Assembly: GCF_902150045.1 (NCBI RefSeq)
Contig: NZ_CABFVU010000002.1
Coordinates: 1,166,001 to 1,230,000 of the forward strand
Source of the DNA: Chitinophaga polysaccharea
GTDB taxonomy: Bacteria; Bacteroidota; Bacteroidia; Chitinophagales; Chitinophagaceae
Direction of reading: 5' to 3'
Length of the DNA: 64,000 nucleotides
This document shows positions 26,440 to 34,929 of the stretch, piece after piece. The notes beneath the pieces are model-generated. The model saw only the letters and a list, made by a program, of their open reading frames with translations. It was not told where the DNA came from and did no database searches. Numbering within the stretch: the first letter of the stretch is position 1; each line of letters opens with the position of its first letter. A program made the translations under genes and the position numbers.

Positions 26440-28989
26440 TTACTGGATCACTTCCTGCATTCCCTGCATACCGGCGCCCATGTTCTTTCTCTTAAACAGG
26501 CTGGCGTCAATTTTACCAAACCGGTAAGCAAAGGTCAGGCGCATCATCTGCGGGTCGCGGAGGCGGCTATAATATTGTGTGAAATAATCGCTTTGTGAAT
26601 ACTGGTCAGACCAGCGTGTTCTGAAGATGTCATTCACGCTGAACGTCACGGAAGCGGCATTGTTTTTCAGGAAGCTCTTTTTGATAGCGGCATCTACACC
26701 ATAAAAAGAAGCAATGTAGCCCTGGGACGCATTCTGTGATTGCTGCATGGGCGGACCGGCCTGTACGTTTTTATTGTCATTTACCGGCAGGTTGGTTTTC
26801 GATTGGTAGGTGCCGGTGAGCTGCACTTCAAAATTAGCGGGCAGCTTAAAGGTATTGTTAAGCTTGCCAAACCAGCTCCAGAGCGCATCCTGCGACTGTG
26901 TAACGTTATCGGTATTGATCTGTGAATTATACACATTCACATTGGCCGTGGCGCTCCACCATTTGGTGAGATTATACATAGCGGTTAGTTCCGCACCGGC
27001 GGAATAGCTGGAATTCGCATTGATGTATGTATTTACCAGCATCTCCTGGCCGTTTACCGGATCGGTTTCCTTGATGAGGTAACGGGTGATCAGGTTGTTG
27101 GTATGCCTGTAGTAAATTGATGCCAATATAGTATTGTTACCTTTCAGCGTTTTCAGGTACGACATTTCCAGTGAAGTAGTGAACTCCGGTACCAGGCCCG
27201 GGTTACCTTTCGTGATATTCAGCTTGTCAGTAGAATCAGTGAAAGGGATCAGCTGGAAGAAATTGGGCCGGTTAATACGACGGGTATAACTCAGCTGCAG
27301 CTCCTGGTCATGTTTCAGCTTCTGGCTCAGAAACAGGGAGGGGAACAGGCTTATCGGGTAGTTGTTTGAAAAGTGCTGCCCGTTGTTCAGCAGGTCGCCG
27401 GTATAATTGGAGCTTTCAGCACGTACGCCTACCTTGTAGCCAAAATTACCAATGGTATTGGATACGCTAACATAGGCTGCGTATACGTTATCGCTGTTCT
27501 TGTAATTATTGGAGGCGGCCGGGATCAGTACATATTTCTGTGTTTCCTGGTCCAGTATATAGTTGTTGAAATTACTCTTCGTGTTACGGATAGAGGCTCT
27601 CAAACCTGTTTCCAGCTTTAGTTTCCCGGTAAATGGTTTTACATAATCCGTTTGAATGGTCATAAAGCTTACAGAGCCGTTACCCAGGATCTGCTGTATA
27701 TCGCTGCCGCTGATATTGCTGCCGTTGTACCGGTCGGTCCGGTAGTCGGAGTTATTGTCGCTCTTTCCACCGAAGTAGTTAAAGTCGGCCGTCAGTTCCT
27801 CTCCCTCTTTAGGGAAAAGGTGTTTCATCCCCAATACCACGCCGTTTGCGTTGAACTTATTGTGGGAAGTGGAGTTACGCTGACTGAAAGCCCGTATGGT
27901 ACTGGATTTATCCAGGGTGTCGGTATTAATATCGATCCTTTCAGATGGATTCATGGAGCCATGTACCTTAATACCGGCAACAGATAAGGTAGTACGGTTG
28001 GTTACAAACCAGTCGAGCCCCAGTTTACCAAAAACGAAGCCTCCGTCTGTTTTATTGGCGTTGTACTGGTTAATGAAGGTAGGTGGTTCGTCTGCAAAGT
28101 TATTCCGCTCGGTAGTACCATTGGTACGCCCTTTCATCTGGTTGCCCATTACGCTGGCGGAAATATTTACCTTATCCTGGCGCAGGTTAAAGTCCGCGCC
28201 GCCATTTACAGCGCCGCGTTTATCCACGCCGGCACGGATGTTACCGTTGTAACCGGTTTTGCGGTTCTTTTTCAGCACAATGTTCAGGATACCGGCGCTT
28301 CCACCGGAAGCATCATATTTGGCGGAAGGATTGGTGATCACTTCCACATTTTCGATGGCATCCGCAGGAATCTGCTCCAGCGTGAGGGTAGTGGGGCGCC
28401 CGTCGATGTACAGTTGCGGGGCACTGTTACGCAGGGTTACATTACCGTCAATATCCACATTTACGGAAGGCACGTTTTTCATCACATCCAGCGCAGTACC
28501 ACCGGCGCTCACGATGTTTTTTTCCACATTGAACACCTTTTTATCGATATCCATCTGCATCAGCGGTTTGGTGCCGGCTACGGTAACGCCCTGGAGCTGG
28601 GTGGTGCTCACTTCCAGCTTAATATTGCCCAGGTCTTTTTCAAATGGAGGAAAGGTGACCGGTTGCTCAATGGTTTTGTACCCGGTAGCGGTGATCCGCA
28701 GTTTCAGCGGGCCTCTGCCGGGAAGGTCTTCCAGGCTGAACTCACCATTACCTTTGGTAAGTACGCCTTTGAGCAGCTTCTCCTTCATTTTTTTTGTGGC
28801 GCTGTCCATCCGGTTTCCGAGAATAATTACAGATGCGTACGGTACCGCTTTTCCATCGGGGTCAATAATTTTGCCATATACATGGCCACTCATACCCATA
28901 CCCATCGGCATTTTGGCGCCTGCGGGTGGTTGAGCTATAGCACTCATTGAAAGCAAAAACAGGGTGATAAACAAATAAATCTTATGCAT
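26440..28989 (-). CDS. Outer-membrane beta-barrel protein, TonB-receptor-like (carboxypeptidase-regulatory and plug domains)
   Basis: An 849-aa protein with a signal peptide ending at SAIAQ (about residue 19), a CarboxypepD_reg-like domain (about 32-115, GKIIDPDGKAVPYASV), a plug-like domain (about 125-235, with ADAIENVEVITNPSAKYDASG), and a long C-terminal beta-barrel of the OMP_b-brl_3 type. No TonB box is obvious. Such proteins are widespread in Bacteroidota; substrates are mostly unknown. A LytS/LytTR pair is encoded just upstream on the same strand, so regulation by it is plausible. It has its own promoter box at 29012-29019. Confidence 0.88.
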   Translation of the reverse strand: MHKIYLFITLFLLSMSAIAQPPAGAKMPMGMGMSGHVYGKIIDPDGKAVPYASVIILGNRMDSATKKMKEKLLKGVLTKGNGEFSLEDLPGRGPLKLRITATGYKTIEQPVTFPPFEKDLGNIKLEVSTTQLQGVTVAGTKPLMQMDIDKKVFNVEKNIVSAGGTALDVMKNVPSVNVDIDGNVTLRNSAPQLYIDGRPTTLTLEQIPADAIENVEVITNPSAKYDASGGSAGILNIVLKKNRKTGYNGNIRAGVDKRGAVNGGADFNLRQDKVNISASVMGNQMKGRTNGTTERNNFADEPPTFINQYNANKTDGGFVFGKLGLDWFVTNRTTLSVAGIKVHGSMNPSERIDINTDTLDKSSTIRAFSQRNSTSHNKFNANGVVLGMKHLFPKEGEELTADFNYFGGKSDNNSDYRTDRYNGSNISGSDIQQILGNGSVSFMTIQTDYVKPFTGKLKLETGLRASIRNTKSNFNNYILDQETQKYVLIPAASNNYKNSDNVYAAYVSVSNTIGNFGYKVGVRAESSNYTGDLLNNGQHFSNNYPISLFPSLFLSQKLKHDQELQLSYTRRINRPNFFQLIPFTDSTDKLNITKGNPGLVPEFTTSLEMSYLKTLKGNNTILASIYYRHTNNLITRYLIKETDPVNGQEMLVNTYINANSSYSAGAELTAMYNLTKWWSATANVNVYNSQINTDNVTQSQDALWSWFGKLNNTFKLPANFEVQLTGTYQSKTNLPVNDNKNVQAGPPMQQSQNASQGYIASFYGVDAAIKKSFLKNNAASVTFSVNDIFRTRWSDQYSQSDYFTQYYSRLRDPQMMRLTFAYRFGKIDASLFKRKNMGAGMQGMQEVIQ

Positions 28990-29011
28990 TTTAATATAAA
29001 TTCAGATGACG

Positions 29012-29019
29012 CAAAAGTA
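29012..29019 (-). promoter_or_regulatory. -7 box for the outer-membrane beta-barrel gene
   Basis: TACTTTTG on the minus strand, 22 bp upstream of the ATG at 28989, fits TAnnTTTG. It lies between the response regulator and the barrel gene, so the two need not be one transcript. Confidence 0.5.
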
Positions 29020-29087
29020 TAGTCACCAGATGGATAAAATGAATTAAATGAGATGAGTGGGGAAAAAATAGCTACGAACTGTCGGGA

Positions 29088-29798
29088 TCACTGACCGGCC
29101 TTGCCGGCAATGGCGTATACTGCATCACGATAAGTATCGCCCACAGGGAGTTCCAGCGTATCCAGGAAAACACTGTTTTTCCGGATGGTGGTAATAGCGG
29201 CAACAGAAACAATATATGATTTATGCACACGTACGAACCGGGAACCGGGCAATTGCTCCTCCAGGCCTTTAATGCTCATACGGGTAATAACCGGTTTGGG
29301 GCTGCTGCTAAGGTGTATTTTTACATAATCTTTCAATCCTTCCACCCAGCGGATATCGGAAAATACCACTTTCAGCAGGCTGTAATCCACATTTACAAAA
29401 AAGAAATCAGCTTCTTCCCGCGCCGTTTTTCCACCGGTTCTGAGCAGGAAAAGCTCCTGGGCTTTATTGCAGGCTTTGATGAAACGCTCCAGCGATACAG
29501 GTTTTACCAGATAATCCGTTACTGCCAGGTTGAAACCTTCAAGGGCATATTTTTCATAGGCGGTAATAAGTATCACCAATGGTTTGTTGGGCAGCGATTC
29601 CAGGAACTGTAATCCTGTAAGTCCGGGCATCTGGATATCGAGGAAGATAAGGTCTACCTGCTGGTGCCGCAAAACCTCCATCGCTTCAAATGCGTTGTTG
29701 CATTTGCCGGTGAGCTGCAGGTAAGGCACCATGCTGATATTATCTTCCAGCAGGTCCAGCGCTAACGGTTCATCGTCTATGGCAATACATTTCATCAT
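29088..29798 (-). CDS. LytTR-family response regulator
   Basis: A 236-aa two-component regulator. The receiver domain (about residues 1-120) has the acidic pair Asp8/Asp9, the phosphoacceptor Asp54 in LIFLDIQMPG, and Lys99 in DYLVKP. The C-terminal LytTR DNA-binding domain (about 135-232) contains RWVEGLKDYVKIHL and FVRVHKSYIV. Partner of the LytS-type kinase encoded immediately upstream; the kinase stop and this ATG overlap by one base. Confidence 0.93.
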   Translation of the reverse strand: MMKCIAIDDEPLALDLLEDNISMVPYLQLTGKCNNAFEAMEVLRHQQVDLIFLDIQMPGLTGLQFLESLPNKPLVILITAYEKYALEGFNLAVTDYLVKPVSLERFIKACNKAQELFLLRTGGKTAREEADFFFVNVDYSLLKVVFSDIRWVEGLKDYVKIHLSSSPKPVITRMSIKGLEEQLPGSRFVRVHKSYIVSVAAITTIRKNSVFLDTLELPVGDTYRDAVYAIAGKAGQ

Positions 29799-30838
29799 CA
29801 GTGGAGATTTAATTGTAAGGATACTATAAACCAGTCATCTTTTTTATCGATGTGCAAAACATAATCATCTCCATACAATAAATTTAAACGCCTTTTTACA
29901 TTTGTAAGGCCAATACCGCTTGTTTTATCCTTTATTTCGGAAGAATCTTTATTGAACCGGTTGCGTACGGAGAAAAACAGCATACCGGAACTTGTGTATA
30001 ACCGGATATCTATAGTGGCGTCCGTAATCATGCCGGTACCGTGTTTAAAAGCATTTTCCACGAAAGGGATCAGCAGCATGGGCTCGATTTCATAACTGGA
30101 GTCTGCTGTTTCCAGGGATACGAGGATGGTGACATTCTTCCCGAACCGCTGCTGTTGCAGGTCTATATAACTTTGCAGGTACTCCGTTTCCTTCTGCAGC
30201 GGTACTTTGTCTTCATCAGCTTCGTACAGCATATAACGCATCAGCGAGGAAAGCTTGATCAGGGAAGGCTCCAGTACATCCGATTTTTTACGTGCCAGTG
30301 CCACCATGTTATTGAGCACATTGAACATAAAATGCGGGCTTACCTGCGAGCGTAAAAGCGATAATTCCGTTTTCAGCAATTCATTTTCCCGAGCGCTGGT
30401 TTGCCGTTCCAGCTTCATTTTATCTACAATCATCTGGAAGGCGGTACTGGCAGACAGTACAAAGAAGAAGGTAAAAAAGGTGAACAGGATGGCGGGTTTT
30501 ATATCTATGACATGCGGTTTCAGAAATGTTTTTTCGAACCCGTATCGCATGCTGCACATGAAAATAAATATCCCCACGATATAAAGGATATAGTCGAAAA
30601 ATTTCTTTTTATATACGAGTCTTGGAATCAGCACCCAGGCGTTCAGGTAGAAGAAAACCACCAGCACCAGGTAGGAAAAATACATATACATGGCCCAGAC
30701 ATGCTTTTCATTCAAGCGGTCCTGCTCGTACTTTTCATTGGTAGGATGTAACAAATAGGGAAGGGAGAAGAATATAAGCCATGCAAGGATATGCCTGGCT
30801 ACTACTGCCCATTTCTGCTGGTACCATTCCTGTTTCAT
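29798..30838 (-). CDS. LytS/YehU-type sensor histidine kinase
   Basis: A 346-aa membrane kinase with four N-terminal membrane segments (about residues 12-30, 50-72, 82-98 and 115-133) and no large extracellular sensor domain. The His_kinase domain has the phosphoacceptor His169 in SPHFMFNVLNN, followed by an HATPase region with the N-box LLIPFVENAFKHG and the G-box GIGLTNVKRRL. It pairs with the LytTR regulator. The stimulus is unknown; the small input region suggests sensing within the membrane. Confidence 0.92.
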   Translation of the reverse strand: MKQEWYQQKWAVVARHILAWLIFFSLPYLLHPTNEKYEQDRLNEKHVWAMYMYFSYLVLVVFFYLNAWVLIPRLVYKKKFFDYILYIVGIFIFMCSMRYGFEKTFLKPHVIDIKPAILFTFFTFFFVLSASTAFQMIVDKMKLERQTSARENELLKTELSLLRSQVSPHFMFNVLNNMVALARKKSDVLEPSLIKLSSLMRYMLYEADEDKVPLQKETEYLQSYIDLQQQRFGKNVTILVSLETADSSYEIEPMLLIPFVENAFKHGTGMITDATIDIRLYTSSGMLFFSVRNRFNKDSSEIKDKTSGIGLTNVKRRLNLLYGDDYVLHIDKKDDWFIVSLQLNLH

Positions 30839-30842
30839 GGCG

Positions 30843-30850
30843 CAAAATTA
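30843..30850 (-). promoter_or_regulatory. -7 box abutting the kinase start codon
   Basis: TAATTTTG on the minus strand lies only 4 bp before the ATG at 30838. If used, the transcript would start at or just beside the start codon, giving a leaderless or nearly leaderless mRNA. The -33 match is weak. Confidence 0.35.
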
Positions 30851-30916
30851 GGGCAATCGGGTAATTATCAGGAAAGAGTTGCGACCAATTGCAGGAATTC
30901 TACGACTAACATCGGA

Positions 30917-30958
30917 AAAAACAGCGCTTTCCGGGGAAGATTTGCCCCGGAAAGCCTG
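30917..30958 (-). terminator. Intrinsic terminator downstream of aarF-like gene
   Basis: On the minus strand CTTTCCGGGG pairs with CCCCGGAAAG around a short A/T-rich loop, followed by GCGCTG and T6. It directly follows the stop codon at 30959. Confidence 0.8.
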
Positions 30959-32290
30959 TTAAGCAGTTTTTCCTGCAGCCATCAGCTCCTGAATCCTGGC
31001 GGGGCCGGTGATTACATTTGCTTTCAGATCGCTGAGAATGGAGTATAATCCAAAATAGGTACGGTTAATATAAAGGCTATGCCTGGAGCCGCGTGCTACC
31101 TTTGAATCACGGATCTCTTTCATATTGTAAAGCTCGTCCATGTAGGCATATATCTCATTAAAATAGGCCTCATTGCCGAAGTCGAAGGTATCCAGTGTGA
31201 AGGGAAGCGTCAGCAGGTCGATCATATGCTGGAACAGGCCGGAAAAGAATTCCACCTCTTTGGGACTGTCGGTGGGATGGATCATTTCCAGGTTGGTATA
31301 GATCTGGTGCCGGCGTTTTTCATCTTTCAGTACTTCCTTATCTACCAGCAGGAAATAATTTTCATAAAAATCTTCCGGTATTTCCTTTACACACCCAAAA
31401 TCGAAGATACCTACTGTACCATCGGGGCGCATGAGGAAATTGCCGGGATGCGGATCTGCATGTACCTGTTTCAGGCTATGTACCTGGAACTGGTAAAAAT
31501 CCCACAGGGCCTGGCCAATTTTATCCCGCACTTCCTGTGAAGGGTTGGTGAGGAGGAACTCTTTCAGGTGCTGCCCATCCAGCCAGTCCATGGTAATGAT
31601 CCGGTCCGACGACATTTCCGGGTAATACCCGGGAAATTTCAGGTTGGGAATATGGGCGCATGCCCCGGACAGGTCCATGGAACGGCGCAGCTCCAGCTGG
31701 TAGTCGGTTTCCTCCAGCAGTTTACTTTCTATTTCATCAAAATATTTATCCATATCCACCTCGTTCATGCCCACAATGCGGATAGCAAAGGGTTTTACAA
31801 TGCGGAGATCGGATTTTACGCTGTTGGCCACACCGGGATACTGGATCTTTACTGCCAGGGTTTTGCCGTTTTTCACGGCTTTATGCACCTGCCCTATGGA
31901 GGCGGCATTGCAGGCCTGCAGATCGAACCGGTCGTACAGCTGTGAGGGCGATTTTCCCAATGTCTTTACAAAAGTATTCACTACCAGCGGGCCGCTCAGC
32001 GGGGGAGCGCTGTATTGCGACATGGCGAATTTTTCGGTATAGGCCTTCGGAAGCATGCCTTTGTCCATACTCAGCATCTGCGCCACTTTCAGCGCACTGC
32101 CTTTCAGGTTGCTCAGTGTATCGTAGATATCCGCGGCATTGTCCTGGTGGAGCTCTTCTTTTGTGGTAGAAGGATCCATCAGTTTGCGCGTGTAGTGTTT
32201 AATATAATTGGTACCTACCTTCAATCCTGTCGTAACGAATCTGCCTGCCCTTTCCACTTTGGAAGTGGGAATATTGGATTGTTCTTTCAT
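30959..32290 (-). CDS. AarF/UbiB (ABC1) family atypical kinase
   Basis: A 443-aa protein with ABC1-kinase features: the Ala-rich nucleotide loop AASIGQVHKA in place of a P-loop, the VAIK-like lysine in LAVKIQYP, and the catalytic and metal motifs HADPHPGNF and FDFG. The N-terminal KxGQ motif typical of the family reads KVAQ here (in LKVAQMLSM). UbiB/ADCK relatives support ubiquinone or isoprenoid-lipid metabolism; Bacteroidota lack ubiquinone, so the substrate is likely another lipid or is unknown. It lies 5 bp after the TetR-like gene in one operon. Confidence 0.9.
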   Translation of the reverse strand: MKEQSNIPTSKVERAGRFVTTGLKVGTNYIKHYTRKLMDPSTTKEELHQDNAADIYDTLSNLKGSALKVAQMLSMDKGMLPKAYTEKFAMSQYSAPPLSGPLVVNTFVKTLGKSPSQLYDRFDLQACNAASIGQVHKAVKNGKTLAVKIQYPGVANSVKSDLRIVKPFAIRIVGMNEVDMDKYFDEIESKLLEETDYQLELRRSMDLSGACAHIPNLKFPGYYPEMSSDRIITMDWLDGQHLKEFLLTNPSQEVRDKIGQALWDFYQFQVHSLKQVHADPHPGNFLMRPDGTVGIFDFGCVKEIPEDFYENYFLLVDKEVLKDEKRRHQIYTNLEMIHPTDSPKEVEFFSGLFQHMIDLLTLPFTLDTFDFGNEAYFNEIYAYMDELYNMKEIRDSKVARGSRHSLYINRTYFGLYSILSDLKANVITGPARIQELMAAGKTA

Positions 32291-32295
32291 GATGC

Positions 32296-32922
32296 TTATT
32301 TCCGCGTAAAAATAAATTTCCCGAAATCCAGCAAACTATCCAGGGTATTGGATTTGATGAGCTGGAAGCTCAGGTTCACTGCTTTTTCAATGGCGGCATC
32401 GGTCATTTCAAACTGGTTGCTGGTATCGTCCAGCCAGTATTTCAGTACAAACAGGGCCTGTAACCAGAAACCATGAACATACTGATCGGAGATATATTTT
32501 CTTTCTTTGATTTCGCTGGATTGATAACCTTCTTTTATAAGGTTGCTTACATACCTGTTAAACGCCTGCCGGAAAGTTTCCAGTTTGTTGCGGTACAGGT
32601 CAGGTAGCCGGAAGTGCTTACGCTGTAATAACAGGTAGCTGCGGTCTTCCTTCAGCTTCTGCACCCAGAGGAAATAAAAGGCCAGCAATTTTTCCTGCGC
32701 ATTATATTGCTGATAAATTTCATCTGCATGCAGCTGATCCAATGTTTGTTGGAAGATAGCCAGCCAGATGTCTTTTTCTACTGCTTCCAGTGAACTGTAT
32801 TGTTCATAAAATTCAGTTTCAGAAACGTCCACAATTTTGCAGAGCGCATAAACAGAAACGGGTGCCTTGCCGTTTTCCAGCCAGTACACTTTATAGGCGT
32901 TGCGGATGAGCTGTTTGTCCAT
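32296..32922 (-). CDS. TetR-like transcriptional regulator
   Basis: A 208-aa all-helical protein. The N-terminal 50 residues form an HTH-like segment (YKVYWLENGKAPVSVYALCKIVDVSETEFYEQY) and the remainder looks like a TetR ligand domain. The HTH is less canonical than in typical TetR proteins, so it may bind DNA weakly or in a modified way. It probably regulates the operon it shares with the AarF-like gene. An inverted repeat (TCCGGA at 32955-32960 and 32967-32972) lies upstream and could be its operator. Confidence 0.78.
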   Translation of the reverse strand: MDKQLIRNAYKVYWLENGKAPVSVYALCKIVDVSETEFYEQYSSLEAVEKDIWLAIFQQTLDQLHADEIYQQYNAQEKLLAFYFLWVQKLKEDRSYLLLQRKHFRLPDLYRNKLETFRQAFNRYVSNLIKEGYQSSEIKERKYISDQYVHGFWLQALFVLKYWLDDTSNQFEMTDAAIEKAVNLSFQLIKSNTLDSLLDFGKFIFTRK

Positions 32923-32954
32923 AAGAAAAAGTTTTATAATGTTGATGTAGCCCG

Positions 32955-32972
32955 TCCGGAGCGGGTTCCGGA
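32955..32972. promoter_or_regulatory. Inverted repeat, possible TetR operator or 5' UTR hairpin
   Basis: Two copies of TCCGGA separated by six bases, between the -7 box at 32994 and the tetR-like start at 32922. It could be an operator or an RNA hairpin in the leader. Confidence 0.35.
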
Positions 32973-32993
32973 GGTTAAATACGCGGGTACATA

Positions 32994-33001
32994 CAAATTT
33001 A
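32994..33001 (-). promoter_or_regulatory. -7 box for the tetR-aarF operon
   Basis: TAAATTTG on the minus strand fits TAnnTTTG, with a TTTG 15 bases upstream as a somewhat close -33 element. It would give a leader of about 65 nt before the tetR-like gene. Confidence 0.45.
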
Positions 33002-33089
33002 CGTCAAGCATGGTTACAAACCCTTTTTTATCGGTACGCGAAATGTTAAAATCTTCGGCCGGGAGAAATAATATTATTATGTGAAAAAA

Positions 33090-33122
33090 TTGGGATCTAT
33101 TTGTAAAATAGATATACCTTTG
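33090..33122 (+). promoter_or_regulatory. Promoter for the rtcB-prfH leader
   Basis: TACCTTTG at 33115-33122 matches the -7 consensus and TTGGG at 33090-33094 is a fair -33 element at about 20 bp spacing. The nearest downstream gene on this strand is rtcB, so transcription from here implies a leader of roughly 390 nt. Confidence 0.5.
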
Positions 33123-33523
33123 CACGCGAATTCCTTATCCGTCATCTTTTAAAATGCAAGGAATCATGACAGAACATACCCACATATCGCTCCTTTCGCT
33201 GCTTGCCTGATCTGGCAAACGATGCCGCTTAATTTTACATAAGCCGGGATAATACTTATATACAATTTTATATCACGGTGTAATTATAGTTCGTATATAC
33301 GCATACGTTAGTGACGTTGTTTGCTTTATCTGCCACCTCCGGCGGAAGTGATGTTCCTGTACGGAACAAAATTTACACATAATTATAATTCAATATCCAG
33401 GCTGGCTAAGAAGCTGGAAGCGGGCCGCGGTTACGCGATCAGCAGCGCTTTTATTTTACTTTTTGGTCAGTCCCGGCAGCGCTGTGCCCGTAAGGGTTGC
33501 ATGCTGCAAATACATTAGCTTTT
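33123..33523 (+). other. Long structured leader of rtcB-prfH
   Basis: The 601-bp gap between the tetR-like gene and rtcB contains no recognised gene. On the + strand after the promoter there is a short ORF (ATG 33166, 14 codons, ending in the loop of a TTGCC/GGCAA hairpin), followed by a competing GGCA/TGCC pairing and a GCTTA/TAAGC hairpin. Further on, a 55-codon frame (33351-33518) ends 5 bp before rtcB. Near its end are two CAGCGCT copies able to pair, and a TTGCA/TGCAA hairpin. The order short ORF, alternating hairpins, gene is what leader-controlled expression looks like, but nothing here matches a known riboswitch I recognise. Confidence 0.4.
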
Positions 33524-34924
33524 ATGGGCAATATAAAAACAAAAGAACTTAGTAAAATAGGTTATACAAATGACCAGGCAAGAAGCCTTGTCATCAACAT
33601 TATTTCAAAACATTTCAAACACACGGCCAAAGCAGATATCATGAGCATGTTAACCGCCATCAAAGCGGATCCTGCTGCTTACCGTTCACACGAAGTACTG
33701 GGGAAAATAGCCGATACTTTTATGGACGAACCGGTGGAATGCAATTTTCAGTCGTACAGCCTGCTGGAAGAAACAGGGCAGCTGAAAATATATGGCGCTA
33801 AAGAAATAGAGCGCTCTGCCAAACAACAAATGGAAACGGCTATGTCTTTACCGGTTACCGTACAAGGCGCGCTTATGCCCGATGCACATACCGGTTATGG
33901 TTTGCCTATAGGCGGAGTGCTGGCCACCAATAATGCCGTACTGCCTTTTGCAGTGGGAGTGGATATTGGCTGCCGTATGGCGCTTACCATTTTTGATGAA
34001 GGAGAAAGTTTTCTGAAACGTTTTTCACACCAGGTAAAAGTAGCGTTGAAAGCGCACACTCACTTTGGAATGGAAGGCGGGCTGGAATTGCCACAGGAAC
34101 ATGAAGTGCTGGACAGCGCCGCATTCCAGGCGACAGAACTGTTGCGGAAACTGCAGGCAAAGGCTGCCAGGCAGCTGGGGTCTTCCGGTAGCGGCAATCA
34201 CTTCGTGGAATTTGGTATGATTGAATTGAAAGAAGACAATGCGCTGCAGCTACCGCCCAAAAAATACCTGGCCCTGTTATCACATTCAGGCAGCCGTGGG
34301 CTGGGGGCAAACATTGCGCAGCATTATACCCGCATTGCCATGGATACCTGCAAGCTGCCAAAATCGGCGCAGCAGCTGGCCTGGCTGGATCTTAACAGTG
34401 AAGCAGGACAGGAGTACTGGTTCTCTATGAACCTGGCCGGCGATTATGCAAAGGCATGTCACGACCGCATCCATCTCAATCTTGCAAAGGCGCTGGGATT
34501 GCAGCCGCTTGCGAAAGTGGAGAATCATCACAACTTTGCCTGGGAAGATACCCTGGCAAATGGACAACGGGTGATCATTCACCGCAAAGGCGCTACCCCG
34601 GCTCACGCCGGTGAAATGGGCATCATTCCCGGCAGCATGTGCACCGCCGCTTACCTGGTGATGGGTAAAGGCGTGGATAACGCCTTGTACTCCGCCTCAC
34701 ATGGCGCTGGGCGGGCCATGAGCCGTAAAAGGGCGAAAGAGAACATGACCGTGTCCGGGATGAAAAAAATGCTTGCCGCAGCAGGGGTAACCCTCATCGG
34801 CGGCAGCGTGGAAGAGAACCCGCTGGCGTATAAAGACATTGAAAATGTGATCAGCGCACAGCAGGAATTAGTAGATGTACAAGGAAGGTTTATGCCTGCT
34901 ATTGTAAGAATGAATAAAGACTAA
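33524..34924 (+). CDS. rtcB: RNA-splicing ligase RtcB
   Basis: A 466-aa GTP-dependent RNA ligase that joins 2',3'-cyclic phosphate or 3'-phosphate ends to 5'-OH ends. Visible motifs are the metal-binding GVDIGCRM, SSGSGNHFVEFG, HSGSRGLG, HHNFAWED, and HRKGATPAHAGEMGIIPGSM (guanylate and His-GMP region). Residues after the first 40 match well; the in-frame TTG/ATG codons further upstream (from 33497) are unconserved. It lies 5 bp before prfH, forming the rtcB-prfH pair known as an RNA-repair and ribosome-rescue module in some bacteria (RtcB2 type). Confidence 0.93.
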   Translation: MGNIKTKELSKIGYTNDQARSLVINIISKHFKHTAKADIMSMLTAIKADPAAYRSHEVLGKIADTFMDEPVECNFQSYSLLEETGQLKIYGAKEIERSAKQQMETAMSLPVTVQGALMPDAHTGYGLPIGGVLATNNAVLPFAVGVDIGCRMALTIFDEGESFLKRFSHQVKVALKAHTHFGMEGGLELPQEHEVLDSAAFQATELLRKLQAKAARQLGSSGSGNHFVEFGMIELKEDNALQLPPKKYLALLSHSGSRGLGANIAQHYTRIAMDTCKLPKSAQQLAWLDLNSEAGQEYWFSMNLAGDYAKACHDRIHLNLAKALGLQPLAKVENHHNFAWEDTLANGQRVIIHRKGATPAHAGEMGIIPGSMCTAAYLVMGKGVDNALYSASHGAGRAMSRKRAKENMTVSGMKKMLAAAGVTLIGGSVEENPLAYKDIENVISAQQELVDVQGRFMPAIVRMNKD

Positions 34925-34929
34925 CAGTT

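Noticed and set aside
28259-28950. Long plus-strand ORFs opposite the outer-membrane barrel gene
   Set aside because: Antisense to a well-supported gene; composition reflects its codon use.
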